Assembly (NCBI GenBank): GCA_963971305.1
Contig: OZ020307.1
Coordinates: 54,309,702-54,373,701, forward strand
DNA length: 64,000 nt
Direction of reading: 5' to 3'
Source of the DNA: Arcuatula senhousia
Taxonomy: Eukaryota; Mollusca; Bivalvia; Mytilida; Mytilidae
Within the stretch, counting starts at the first letter, position 1. Each line of letters begins with the position of its first letter. Under the pieces are notes generated by a model. That model had not been told where the DNA came from. It ran no database searches and worked only from the letters and a program-made list of their open reading frames with translations. The position numbers were made by a program, and so were the translations under genes. Shown here piece by piece: positions 57,901 through 64,000 of this stretch.

Positions 57901-59255
57901 ATTTTTCACAAGACAAACAAAAGGTGATCAAAACTGAAATCGCAAAATTTGAAAACCGAATACAACGTCAACGTCAAAACAGAGCAAAGTGAGACATTAA
58001 ACTGTACGGAGTTATTTGCATTTACATGACGTTGAATTCTTAGTTTCTTACTAAAACCTGATAAAGCCAAGTCTGGTGAATCATTTCTAACAAACATTAC
58101 TACTGCAAATTACTTCCGTACACGTCAACGACGAAAAACGTTGAAACGTAAAAACAACCGTTTATCTCGTATCAGTTCTCGAAATTGATGCATTTTTTGC
58201 AAAGTTAATGCTGAACTTACAACATTTATGAATTTGATTTGAAAAAAGCAATCAAAGCACCAGAAAAGTTCTTCTGAAAAATGGTGCTAATGCAAGGCAA
58301 TCGCCGAAAGAAGCATCATTTCGATCTTTCATCGCCCCAAAGATTAAAGGATTGTTTTTCCAATTTTTAACCTCCGCAATTTTTGTAACGTTAAATGATA
58401 AAACTAATAGTTTTTATTTATAACCGTGTTTTGTTTCTTTTTTAATAAGTCAGCGTTAAGTTTACTTAATAAATTTTGGTATTGTTTCTTTTTATGGCTA
58501 GTATAGATGTAACAAACAATACTTTTAATAGGAGATAATAGTTCTTCTTAACCTACTTTATTTAAATATGTTTGTTAATCTACATGTAGATTTCTACGTG
58601 TTACAACAATTTACAACATGGGTTTCAAGAAAATATGTTTGTTGATCTACGTGTAGATTTCTTCGTGTTACAACAATTTACAACATGGGGTTCAAGAAAA
58701 TATGTTTGTTGATCTACATGTAGATTTCTTCATGGTACAAAAATTTACAACACGGGTTTCAACAGATATGACGTGTTTACTTTTCTTCTCAAAACTAAGT
58801 TCATTTTTAAATTTTATCTAGTTTATATCTGATTATAATGAAGCAATGGAAAGCCTTGGTGATGTTTTTGTTTCAGTTTTATACTCTACCGACGGTTTTA
58901 TCAAGAAAGTCGCTACACAGAATTTCTCCGAGCGCAGGCCCAGATGTACAGTGAGTTGGGTCATATCTACGAAGAAGTCTCAGAAATTGACCCAACCATT
59001 TTGTGTCCTCAAGCTAACAATGAAGAACTTGAAATACATGAAAGACAAAGCGGACAACCAAGACAACCCATGGACATAAAAACAGGCGGGACTGATTTTC
59101 TTGTATCTCATAGTTATGAAAATAGCTTGCTGATTTTAAAGCAAGTGTTTTCTACTGAGTCAACATCAAACATACAAAAGAGGATCAATCAACAAAGAAG
59201 GGAGAGAACAACACAAGCTGCTGAGTACGGCATTTCAAGAAGCACGGAACTTTAA
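39888..59255 (+). CDS. Ten-exon C-type-lectin-like/WSC-like transmembrane receptor (whole gene model)
   Basis: Ten exons of 37, 162, 122, 130, 108, 81, 144, 267, 76 and 379 nt sum to 1506 nt: 501 residues and a stop. Every junction has GT/AG signals and agreeing phases (1,1,0,1,1,1,1,1,2). The protein is predicted as: signal peptide (about 1-16); a lectin-like segment (about 20-70, WFESYKRC and WIGGYFTNTRW); a Cys-rich WSC-like segment (about 95-150); a second Cys-rich lectin-like part (about 165-261); a Thr-rich stalk (262-350); a transmembrane helix (352-374); and a basic-start cytoplasmic tail (375-501) with Tyr motifs. It would be a type I surface receptor. Ligand and function are unknown; lectin or immune recognition is inference from the domains and from the paralogue cluster. 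Introns are full of transposons. Confidence 0.7.
39925..41235 (+). other. Intron 1 (first part)
   Basis: AT-rich. No exon or repeat recognised until the SINE at 41250. Intron runs to 41677. Confidence 0.5.
41250..41533 (+). mobile_element. tRNA-derived SINE with 14-bp target duplications
   Basis: Head GGGCCTGGGTGGCCGAGTGG contains a good pol III box A (TGGCCGAGTGG), and a weak box B (GTTCATGTCC) follows at about 41330. The body includes CTCTGGGTACTCCGGTTTCC, a text widespread in animal SINEs. The tail is (CA)n. ATATCTCAGATTTA flanks both sides (41236-41249 and 41534-41547), proving retroposition into intron 1. A 62-codon frame over it is spurious. Confidence 0.9.
41678..41839 (+). CDS. Receptor exon 2: C-type-lectin-like segment
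   Basis: Acceptor TTCTATTTTAG; donor GTTCGT is weak. Phases 1 to 1. Encodes PLEGTHTWFESYKRC, then WIGGYFTNTRWTVFI. W..S...C followed by WIG.Y...RW is the usual order of the first half of a C-type lectin-like domain. Residues 14-66 of the model. Confidence 0.75.
41999..42120 (+). CDS. Receptor exon 3
   Basis: Acceptor CTACTTTTTACAG, donor GTAAGA, phases 1 to 0. Encodes GFKITPNKYTTIIQLI, then LVFCSNACSSDAIFTIQ. CxxxC followed by a hydrophobic run starts a WSC-like pattern completed by exon 4. Confidence 0.75.
42560..42689 (+). CDS. Receptor exon 4: WSC-like Cys-rich segment
   Basis: Encodes KNWCVCFGLKYHEKYN, then YCNNDCICDGRNWYKGYQHI. CxCF followed by CxxxCxCDGR resembles the WSC pattern (CFC...C...C...GG). 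Donor GTAAGT is strong. The acceptor at 42558-42559 (GAAAAG) is weak; an alternative at 42588-42589 in the same phase would drop the WCVCF block. Ends in phase 1. Confidence 0.65.
42985..43830 (+). repeat. SINE-like repeat S2, copy 2, interrupted
   Basis: Matches 21113-21585 in order: GCAGAGCCTAGCTTGTGGTA, GTGCTCAGCCCACATAGCGA, ATAGTGGGCCAACGTGTGTG, and the end GCATTGCACGGGCGTAAAAC then CTCACTC. About 400 bp (roughly 43358-43755) has no counterpart in copy 1 and is an insertion with a perfect hairpin at its right end. Confidence 0.75.
43717..43750. repeat. Perfect 14-bp-stem hairpin
   Basis: GACCTCCACACGGC, loop ATTAAA, GCCGTGTGGAGGTC. It lies at the right edge of the insertion in repeat S2. 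GC-rich stem in AT-rich surroundings. Confidence 0.9.
43862..43969 (+). CDS. Receptor exon 5
   Basis: Acceptor TTTTTGCACTTATAG and donor GTAAGT are strong; phases 1 to 1. Encodes HLIPRGDSDQSLRCSVEI, then LYDAIDCEWC. No specific motif beyond the Cys spacing; residues 152-186. Confidence 0.75.
43970..44934 (+). other. Intron 5 before the retroelement
   Basis: AT-rich, no exon or repeat recognised. Confidence 0.45.
44935..47050 (-). mobile_element. RT-A retroelement, copy 3 (longest), inside intron 5
   Basis: On the minus strand: N-terminal RT region from about 47050 (CTDKAANNVVVV then a TGA in place of the usual Trp), fingers block (LPTMYWIPSLNKNPYKSRFI near 46860-46790), GFPMGTNCAP at 46371-46336, FRYLDDI near 46250-46222, VYDKRDE and SYGVYISQLVRYAR at 46080-45960, then the 3' region ending at 44935. 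Frameshifts and stops break it into several frames (46969-46583, 46163-45855). RT motifs fit a Penelope-like/RVT family; no endonuclease is visible. Dead copy. Confidence 0.85.
47228..47308 (+). CDS. Receptor exon 6
   Basis: Acceptor follows a long pyrimidine stretch (TTTTTTTCACTATATCAAG); donor GTAAGA; phases 1 to 1. Encodes KNGTCVGIQRYKNIQWTGDW, then SFVKVC. Cys and Trp pattern fits the second half of a lectin-like domain. The upstream hydrophobic codons in the same frame (from 47122) are read here as intron. Confidence 0.7.
47525..49440 (+). mobile_element. RT-B retroelement, 5'-truncated, broken by a MITE, in intron 6
   Basis: Coding begins LTSILTAVKSGLQKYYD and runs to ESKKKNK (47867), is interrupted by a 579-bp MITE, resumes FTEDQIIDMLNFLIDNIF (48448), shows GIPMGTNCAPLLADLF at 48538, shifts frame once near 48640-48650 in a CTCTCTC run, then FRYIDDVLSL (48662), YDKRDDFNFPI and AYGVYVSQLIRYSR, ending ISQMSADVGLS and stop at 49136-49138. 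The 3' region to ~49440 is shared with 60440-60600 and with 62080-62640. Same RT superfamily as RT-A, different family. Confidence 0.85.
47869..48447. mobile_element. 579-bp MITE inside RT-B
   Basis: Ends GGGGTAGGGGCTCTAAGACC and, inverted, GGGGTAGGGGCTATAAGGTG, continuing to TTTGGCCCC (33-bp arms, about 26 matching). Inside, GCCTCCACAGGCCTCCACC (about 48102) pairs with GGTGGAGGCATGCGGAGG (about 48183), so the element folds on itself. If AAA/TTT next to the ends are counted, the arms lengthen by 3; a target duplication could not be fixed. Length is a multiple of three, but it brings in-frame stops. Confidence 0.85.
49498..49648. mobile_element. ~150-bp fold-back element with 71-bp arms
   Basis: Left arm 49498-49569 (AAATTTCTTTGTGTGACTAA ... 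AACAGGGGT) and right arm 49578-49648 pair with scattered mismatches around an 8-nt loop TTCCAGAT. Lies ~60 bp past the RT-B 3' region. Confidence 0.85.
49649..50627 (+). other. Intron 6, relic CCGTCCG-type repeat
   Basis: 49850-50160 contains ACACAGACGGACGGACAAAC, AGTAGGTAGACAATAGACCT and CGGGAAGTAGATGAGAGG, distant relatives of the 172-bp units at 19380-20045. The rest is AT-rich with nothing recognised. Confidence 0.5.
50628..50732. mobile_element. 105-bp fold-back element
   Basis: Left arm TAGTTATACTATTCGGTATA... to AAGAAACCC (50628-50670) and right arm 50691-50732 are imperfect complements; the loop itself holds GGACC/GGTCC. I recall similar hairpins as common in mussel DNA. Confidence 0.75.
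50733..53209 (+). other. Intron 6, remaining part
   Basis: 51060-51350 is less A/T-biased than its surroundings and has open frames (51066-51302, 51295-51486) that I could not identify; probably an unrecognised repeat. Elsewhere AT-rich with no exon. Intron 6 totals about 5.9 kb. Confidence 0.4.
53210..53353 (+). CDS. Receptor exon 7: C-terminal Cys-rich ectodomain
   Basis: Acceptor CTTGTCTTTGTTTAAG, donor GTAATT, phases 1 to 1. Encodes YFQNHATKCVLARRKGSYSI, then EEPCTNLHPAACDGVYQKYR and RHCP. The spaced Cys residues fit the end of a lectin-like domain. A second possible donor (GTGTCT at 53321) is in the same phase and would shorten the exon by 33 nt. Without splicing the frame meets TAA about 30 nt past the donor. 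Confidence 0.7.
53631..53897 (+). CDS. Receptor exon 8: Thr-rich stalk
   Basis: Acceptor TATCAATTTTACCAG; donor GTAGAG is weak; phases 1 to 1. Opens TTAVAATTATTQARTTEVTT, a mucin-like segment likely O-glycosylated, then less biased sequence to MWSTFSL. Residues 263-350, directly before the membrane helix. Confidence 0.75.
56241..56310 (-). repeat. tRNA-like/SINE head
   Basis: The minus strand contains a good box B (GGGGTTCGATTCCCGC) and, about 45 nt upstream, a box-A-like TAGCCTTAGCGATGG. The T-arm pairs for only three bases, and no clean anticodon stem could be folded. Read as a decayed tRNA-derived repeat rather than a functional tRNA. Confidence 0.35.
56420..56830 (-). pseudogene. RT-B reverse-transcriptase fragments
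   Basis: The minus-strand frame from 56827 reads QELGIKDTTDSRKSASYLDL, matching QELEIKDTTDSRRSASYLDL at 48737-48796 on the plus copy, then shifts frame. About 120 bp further on, 56510-56420 gives the C-terminal block with CAGATGTTGGTTTGTCG. The segment between is deleted or replaced. Confidence 0.75.
57375..57450 (+). CDS. Receptor exon 9: transmembrane helix
   Basis: Acceptor ATTTTTGTTTTAG, donor GTGAGT, phases 1 to 2. Encodes LFMSAAVGVVLGMILIIGSV then NFIR and two bases of an Arg. One uninterrupted hydrophobic helix followed by Arg-Arg, the usual stop-transfer pattern for a type I protein. Confidence 0.85.
57451..58876 (+). other. Intron 9
   Basis: Contains a 67-bp minisatellite at 58566-58770. 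Elsewhere AT-rich, with CAACGTCAACGTCAA-like words near 57965; no exon found. Confidence 0.5.
58566..58770. repeat. 67-bp minisatellite, 3 units
   Basis: ATGTTTGTTRATCTACRTGT starts at 58568, 58635 and 58702, 67 bp apart. Each unit holds the palindrome TCTACATGTAGA. Copies differ by several bases. Confidence 0.9.
58877..59255 (+). CDS. Receptor exon 10: cytoplasmic tail
   Basis: Acceptor GATGTTTTTGTTTCAG, phase 2 start, stop TAA at 59253-59255. Encodes FILYRRFYQESRYTEFLRAQ, then MYSELGHIYEEVSEI, and FLVSHSYENSLL. Tyr motifs: YTEF and YSEL (YxxPhi), YEEV, and YENS (YxN, a Grb2-SH2-like site). YSEL and YEEV are only three residues apart, too close for a classic ITAM. The tail implies signalling or endocytosis but no kinase or TIR domain is present. 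Its first 11 residues recur in the exon at 334-490. Confidence 0.8.
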
Positions 59256-59600
59256 AATCATATGTACCATCACGTAAAATTCAATGCACAACAACTTAAA
59301 CAACAAGCATTGGCAGTCAATGCCAGTCTATATAAATGCATGATTTCAAAAATTCCAATCACGTCTATCTTTTTGTATAATTTGATTACTGTAATCTTAA
59401 AAGTCTAATATGTATTTTTAAGTTTTAAAAGATAAAAATTACAAGTCTATCTTTATATATTTATTAACATTGATTGTCAGCAATGAGGGATTCTAGGTTA
59501 AATTTAAGTAATGTTTTAGTTTATCCGCGGAACATATATTAAATTCAAAGAAGCACTGCTTGTTCAAAGTGTGTAAGTAATCATAGAGTTCAAGTTATTA
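59256..59600 (+). other. 3' region of the receptor gene
   Basis: No AATAAA is obvious; ATTAAA near 59537 is a possible polyadenylation signal. The first ~110 bases resemble the region after 490. Confidence 0.4.
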
Positions 59601-60090
59601 TACCCCAGTCAACGACGTTGCAAAAGATATGGTGTTTTTGACTTGTCTGTCAGTCCGTCCGTTCTTTCTAGAGTCCGTCTGTGATCAAAATTTCCCTAAC
59701 ATATTGTTCTAGCAATTATTAAACATAAGCTATTGATTTTTGGTTTGTGTAGATATAGGGGGGATTTTATTTGATGTCATACTTTTGCATGTCTGTCAAT
59801 CATCTTCTTCCTGTTTCATGGCCTGACAGAGATTTTTTTCACAAAATAATTAGGGTTGAACATTTTCGAAGCAGTATCTCAGCAACTTATTCAGTCGTAT
59901 GCCTTTGATATTTGGTATGTAGCTTTAGGTAGGGATCCTATTTATTAAACTACGTGTTCAGGTCCATCTATGATCAATTTTCGCGTTGGCAAGCCGACTG
60001 AAACTCACTTCACTATATGTTTGATATTGTCCGAGTAATGGACCTTAACCAAGAATATTTTTCTGCAACTATTAATCGCAGTATAGGCTT
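59601..60090 (+). repeat. CCGTCCG-type element relic
   Basis: Starts ATACCCCAGTCAACGACGTT with CAGTCCGTCCGTTC shortly after, the same layout as the reverse complement of 20020-20090. Loosely repeated units follow. Confidence 0.5.
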
Positions 60091-60620
60091 TTGACAAACT
60101 CTATGACAAACGTGATGACATCAACTTTCAAATCGTCCACTTTTCCTTCTTGTCTAGCAAACTTCTGTCCGCTTTAGCTTATGGATATTTTGTATCACAG
60201 TTGATTCGTTACTCCAGAGCTGACGGGAATTACTTTTTCAATTTACTTTGCAGAGTGTCAAATTTGACACAGAAATTGCTAACACAAGGTTATGTTGCTC
60301 CACGGTTGATGTCTTCACTCAAGAAATTGAACGATAGACACCGTGCACTCGTAGACAAAATATGGGATTTCTATCTCTCAAATGAGTGCAGATGTTGGTT
60401 TGTCGGAGAGATTTGTTTTGTCTTCCTTTATCGGATTTGACACACTGAATTGGAAATAAGCAGCACGACGGGTGGCAGGAACCGCTTACTCCTCCGGAGC
60501 ACCTTAGTGCACTCTTGTTACGACTCGAGTTCGCGTTGTTGATTTTCGTTCACTTGATTTTGTGTTTGTGTTTCTGCGTGCTGTTCCTGTTCGTGTTGCA
60601 ACGATCAAATGATATTTTGT
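60091..60620 (+). pseudogene. RT-B C-terminal and 3'-region fragment
   Basis: From 60096: LYDKRDDINFQIVHFSFLSS, then AYGYFVSQLIRYSR and LTQKLLTQGYVAPRLMSSLK. Matches 48827-49130 but has Ala-Tyr-Gly-Tyr-Phe in place of AYGVYV and other decay. The 3' region with TCCTCCGGAGCACCT matches 49235-49400. Confidence 0.8.
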
Positions 60621-61269
60621 ATGTAACTTAAGCTAGAAGTTCAATATGATGAAATACTAAGGCTCGTTCATTTTTCGATCTAAGTTAAATTTTAAGCTAG
60701 CTTGAAAGGGCGATTTTGATGGCAATGATCGAGATACGACGGCACTATTAAATATTCAATACACAGGAAGTGGATGACAAAAGTGCATAAAATTCCTTCA
60801 TAGAAATTGCGACGGAGATCATGATACGAACGTATGGTCAAGGTTACAAAATATACTCCCTCTTCGAATTATTTGAAACAATGGTATAAAGATTGGATTT
60901 TGTTATCTCTCAGATGATCACAAATGTTAGTTTTTTATTTTTTCTCCCTTTTTAACCTGTTCCAGATAGCAAAAGTATGTAAGCCAACCATGGTTCATGG
61001 CAGCCTCGTTTGCCACTTGTTTACTAAAGCTATAGGCCCAACATCATTTCGCTCATCGGTCCCACGTAATACCCAACAGTTAGCTTGACATAGGGCCAAT
61101 GCAGGAAAAGAACTATATGTCAACGTTGAAACAATGTTGATATATAAAGTGATAAATCATTGTTATGTTGATATGGTACTCTTATCTTTCTTATTAATAC
61201 TTGTCTTTTATCATGCTGATCTTTTTAAAAATAAATGGCACATAGGATCCGACAAAATCTAATAGGTTA
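60621..61269. other. AT-rich intergenic DNA
   Basis: Nothing recognised. Confidence 0.4.
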
Positions 61270-61380
61270 AAAAATATATTAAGATATGGAATAGGTGTAG
61301 GTTACACAGTTCACATAGCAAGCCGTATTTTAGAAAAAACAAGAAAGAAAACCACCAGCAACCCAATCTTGCTTCGGATC
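61270..61380 (-). repeat. Degenerate RT-A 3' end
   Basis: AAGATATGGAATAGGTGTAG and CCGTATTTTAGAAAAAACAA followed by ACCACCAGCAACC follow the RT-A terminal region in order with many changes. Confidence 0.45.
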
Positions 61381-61499
61381 ATCGGTATGGCTAAAACATG
61401 TTAATAAATAAATAACAATTCATGTAAGCAACTTCTGCATTGCTTTGAATTCCATGAAGAAAGTATTTATTGAAAAGTAAATTTTAATGATTTAAGGAG

Positions 61500-61990
61500 G
61501 CTCGCGGGTCTAAATTTGCGCAGCGGTATTGTATCGGTAAATCCACCCAACGTTTGTAGCATCGTCACTGATTTCATCCAAAAAAAAACAGCTTCTGTGC
61601 AAATTTGAAGAAATTCTATTGTTCAGTTCTTTCTGTTTGCCATATTTTACATTGAAATCCTCATTATCTTTATATTTTTTGTGAAAAATGCCAAAATTCC
61701 AACAGTTTTTTTTTAATTTCATTCTTTAATTTGTACGATGACCCCCATTTGTTATTGATTCAATTTGAAGAATGCATTAAAACACTCATTCTTTGCAAAT
61801 TTGAAGAAATTCTGTTGTTAAGAATTTTTTCTACGTCATTTTTCAGCTTTAAATTTTCATTTTTCCTATATAGTATATATATTAAATAGATGGGAAATAG
61901 CCTATTTTGATAACCTTAATAGCGGGCTTAAATGAACGGTGACCCCCATTTTTATTGCATATTTTTGAGCCATACACAAAGGATTATAAA
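61500..61990. repeat. Two to three degenerate ~200-bp direct repeats
   Basis: GCAAATTTGAAGAAATTCTR occurs near 61598 and 61794, and ATGACCCCCATTT/GTGACCCCCATTT near 61738 and 61939. Confidence 0.55.
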
Positions 61991-62079
61991 TGTGCCAAAT
62001 TACAGAAAAATCAATAATTTCAAATTAAGACCCTCGAGCCCCCTTAAAAGGGAAATAACTCGTTCGTTTACGTTGGATT

Positions 62080-62400
62080 ATTGTTGGGCCAACAAATGCC
62101 CGACTGTGAAAGAAGCAAATAGGCACCAATGGGGCATTCTGATGTCAAAAGTCCAAAGGGCAACGACAAAATATGTAAAAACGAACAAGAACAGCACGAG
62201 AAAAAATCAAACATGAAAAACACAAAATAAACCGAACAAAATCAACAACACGAACTCAAGTCGTATTAAGAGTAAAATCAGGTGCTCCGTAAAAGTAAGC
62301 CATTCATGCCTGCTATCTCATCCCCGTCGCACTGTCATTCTACAATTCAGTGTGTCAAATCCGGTAAAGGAAGACAAAACAAAGCTTTATGACAAACAAA
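62080..62400 (-). repeat. RT-B 3' region, minus strand
   Basis: The reverse complement runs from CTTTACCGGATTTGACACAC through GTTTATTTTGTG to AGGCACCAATGGGG-type text reversed, matching the 3' region at 49150-49440. Confidence 0.7.
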
Positions 62401-62439
62401 TATCTGCACTCATATGCGAGATAAAAATCCCATATTTAT

Positions 62440-62640
62440 TCTTACTCTTCCGGAGCACCTGAGTTCACTCTTGTAACGACTTAAGTTCGCATTGTTGATT
62501 TCCGTTCGGTTGATTTTGTGTTTGGTGTTTCTTTGTTCTTTTTCTAGTTTACCGGTTTTGGCGTTGTCCTTTGGGACGTTTGACACTCGAATACTTTATT
62601 GGTGCCTTTTTGCTTCTATCTACATGTACGAATGCATGAT
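62440..62640 (+). repeat. RT-B 3' region, plus strand
   Basis: CTTACTCTTCCGGAGCACCT then GAGTTCACTCTTGTAACGAC matches 49228-49265 and 60485-60530. It stands head-to-head with the minus-strand copy ending at 62400. Confidence 0.8.
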
Positions 62641-63960
62641 GTCTACCATGCATACAGTTTCTTTATTGAATACAGCAACCGAGAAGCAACATAACCTTGT
62701 GTGTATTTTTTTTTCTTTTTAGGCAAAGCTTTCAAACTCTTATTTGACAGATTAACAGATAAGGAAGGGATCTATTTTTGGGATATATGTTCAAGGTCTA
62801 AGTCATGTTAAATCGATGTGACTTTGAATATTTAATCAAAGAATACTTTTTTAAACACAATACTGACATGGCCGTAAAATTGGATCGTTATTTCAAAATA
62901 AGATAAAAAATATTGTCAATGCTTTAACCATTTTATCCTTAATATAACTGATTGGATTTAACTGAATGACTATATCATTAATCCTCGTTTACTTGCCATT
63001 CGATGACTGGGCTTTGGTGGGCCAATATTTAGTCAATTTTGTACTATCAACTTTGGTCCAATGATAGGCCTATCATGTACTACATGTATCAACTGTTGGT
63101 ATTGAAAGACTGGTCAAACGTTGGCCCCATGTATACTTTGCCAACCATCTGCCAATCTTGCTAATGTTGGCCCAACAATGTCTTTCTATATGATGTCACA
63201 GTGTAGTGCATAATTTTAGCTTTCCCGACAAGTTAGAATAAGTCCCTCATGAGGAAAATATTAACCGCTTGTGCCAAAACTTTTTTTCAAAGAAATGTCT
63301 TCACATTCATATGGTATATACAATTGTGTATAATGTGCTACGGAATGTACCATTTTTTTTTTCAAATTTGATTTCCACTATGACCTGACCGGGCTAAGGA
63401 CAAGATTATATTTTGTTCTAATGCTGGCTCGATATTCTGTTTGGCAAAAGGTTCCTGGTTTTTATCACTATATAACTATTTGAATTACAAACTAATTCAA
63501 ACATACCTGTCTCCTTTTTTCTACCAATATTAATGATGGCACCGATGAATGGATTCGCTTACAATGAATACCAAGGCTACAAAAGTATTGACACAAAAAT
63601 TTGCTTTCCATTTCGGAACATACATGTTTCTTTTTGTTTTATTGTTATTTGCACTTGAAATTCATATAGTTTTTATCGTTTTGAGTATATATGGTTAAAC
63701 GGTGGTAGCACAATACGCACAAAGCAACCAAATGATTTCCCTGAGGTTTTTATATTATTTTTAATTCTTCAAACGGACATATTTGCTTAAATTATATGAG
63801 CTTTTGCTGGTAAAATCTTGTATGAAGTCCTTAACATAAAAAAAAGATTTTACAACAGTGTCATCAAAACAACAATTCTTTAAGGACCTTTATTTAAGTG
63901 CCAGCTAAAGCTAAGTCAACCAATGACAGTCTTGGTTTGTGTTCATGATGTCTCCTTTTC
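62641..63960. other. AT-rich intergenic DNA
   Basis: No gene or repeat recognised. Confidence 0.4.
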
Positions 63961-64000
63961 ATAATCGTAAAGTGTTTGGAATTTTCAATATGTTTGACAG
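63961..64000 (+). repeat. Start of an R1 repeat copy at the window edge
   Basis: AGTGTTTGGAATTTTCAATA resembles AGTGTTTGGCATTTTCAATA of R1, in the same place before its conserved block. Confidence 0.45.

Overview
The window is eukaryotic, AT-rich DNA with spliced genes, tRNA-derived SINEs, retroelement relics and many small inverted-repeat transposons. Repeat texts such as CGAAACGCGCGTCAGGCGTAGC-type blocks, CCGTCCGTCCG-bearing tandem elements and (ACTC)n-tailed short repeats are ones I associate with mussel (Mytilus) genomes, so a bivalve is the most likely source. That assignment is inference from memory of repeat text, not a search result. There is no bacterial-style gene organisation; most long open frames are repeats or chance.

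The one substantial host gene I can build lies on the + strand, 39888-59255. Ten exons (39888-39924, 41678-41839, 41999-42120, 42560-42689, 43862-43969, 47228-47308, 53210-53353, 53631-53897, 57375-57450, 58877-59255) join with matching phases into one 501-codon frame plus stop. The predicted protein has a short signal peptide, a cysteine-rich ectodomain with C-type-lectin-like and WSC-like features, a Thr-rich stalk, one transmembrane helix and a ~125-residue tail with several YxxPhi-like tyrosine motifs. Two more family members leave single exons in the window: a frameshifted last exon at 334-490 and an isolated signal-peptide exon at 24439-24475. This is therefore part of a local cluster of lectin-like receptor genes.

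The rest is a mosaic of repeats. 1-9700 holds tandem 160-500-bp repeats, a mariner-type MITE (7673-8250), a LINE scrap and a 5'-truncated reverse-transcriptase element on the minus strand. 11025-14990 is a ~160-bp tandem element split by a 2.28-kb inverted-repeat element with CCGG target duplication (11525-13808). 15-24 kb carries LINE remnants, more tandem repeats, an inverted-repeat element with a nested SINE-like repeat (20778-21937), a retroelement 3' end and a 47-bp minisatellite. 24-36 kb is sparse: two fold-back or TIR elements, a broken Crypton-like tyrosine recombinase in two opposed pieces (34306-35000) and a TTA-flanked MITE (35227-35664). 36495-38976 is a homogeneous 382-bp satellite array just upstream of the receptor gene.

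The receptor introns are loaded with insertions: a SINE with 14-bp target duplications in intron 1, a SINE-like repeat with its own insertion in intron 4, a minus-strand reverse-transcriptase element in intron 5, a plus-strand one broken by a 579-bp MITE in intron 6, several large hairpins, and a 67-bp minisatellite in intron 9. Downstream, 59.6-62.7 kb again holds retroelement 3' fragments, and the last ~40 bases enter another copy of a dispersed repeat. All gene structures are read from splice signals and frame alone and have no transcript support here.
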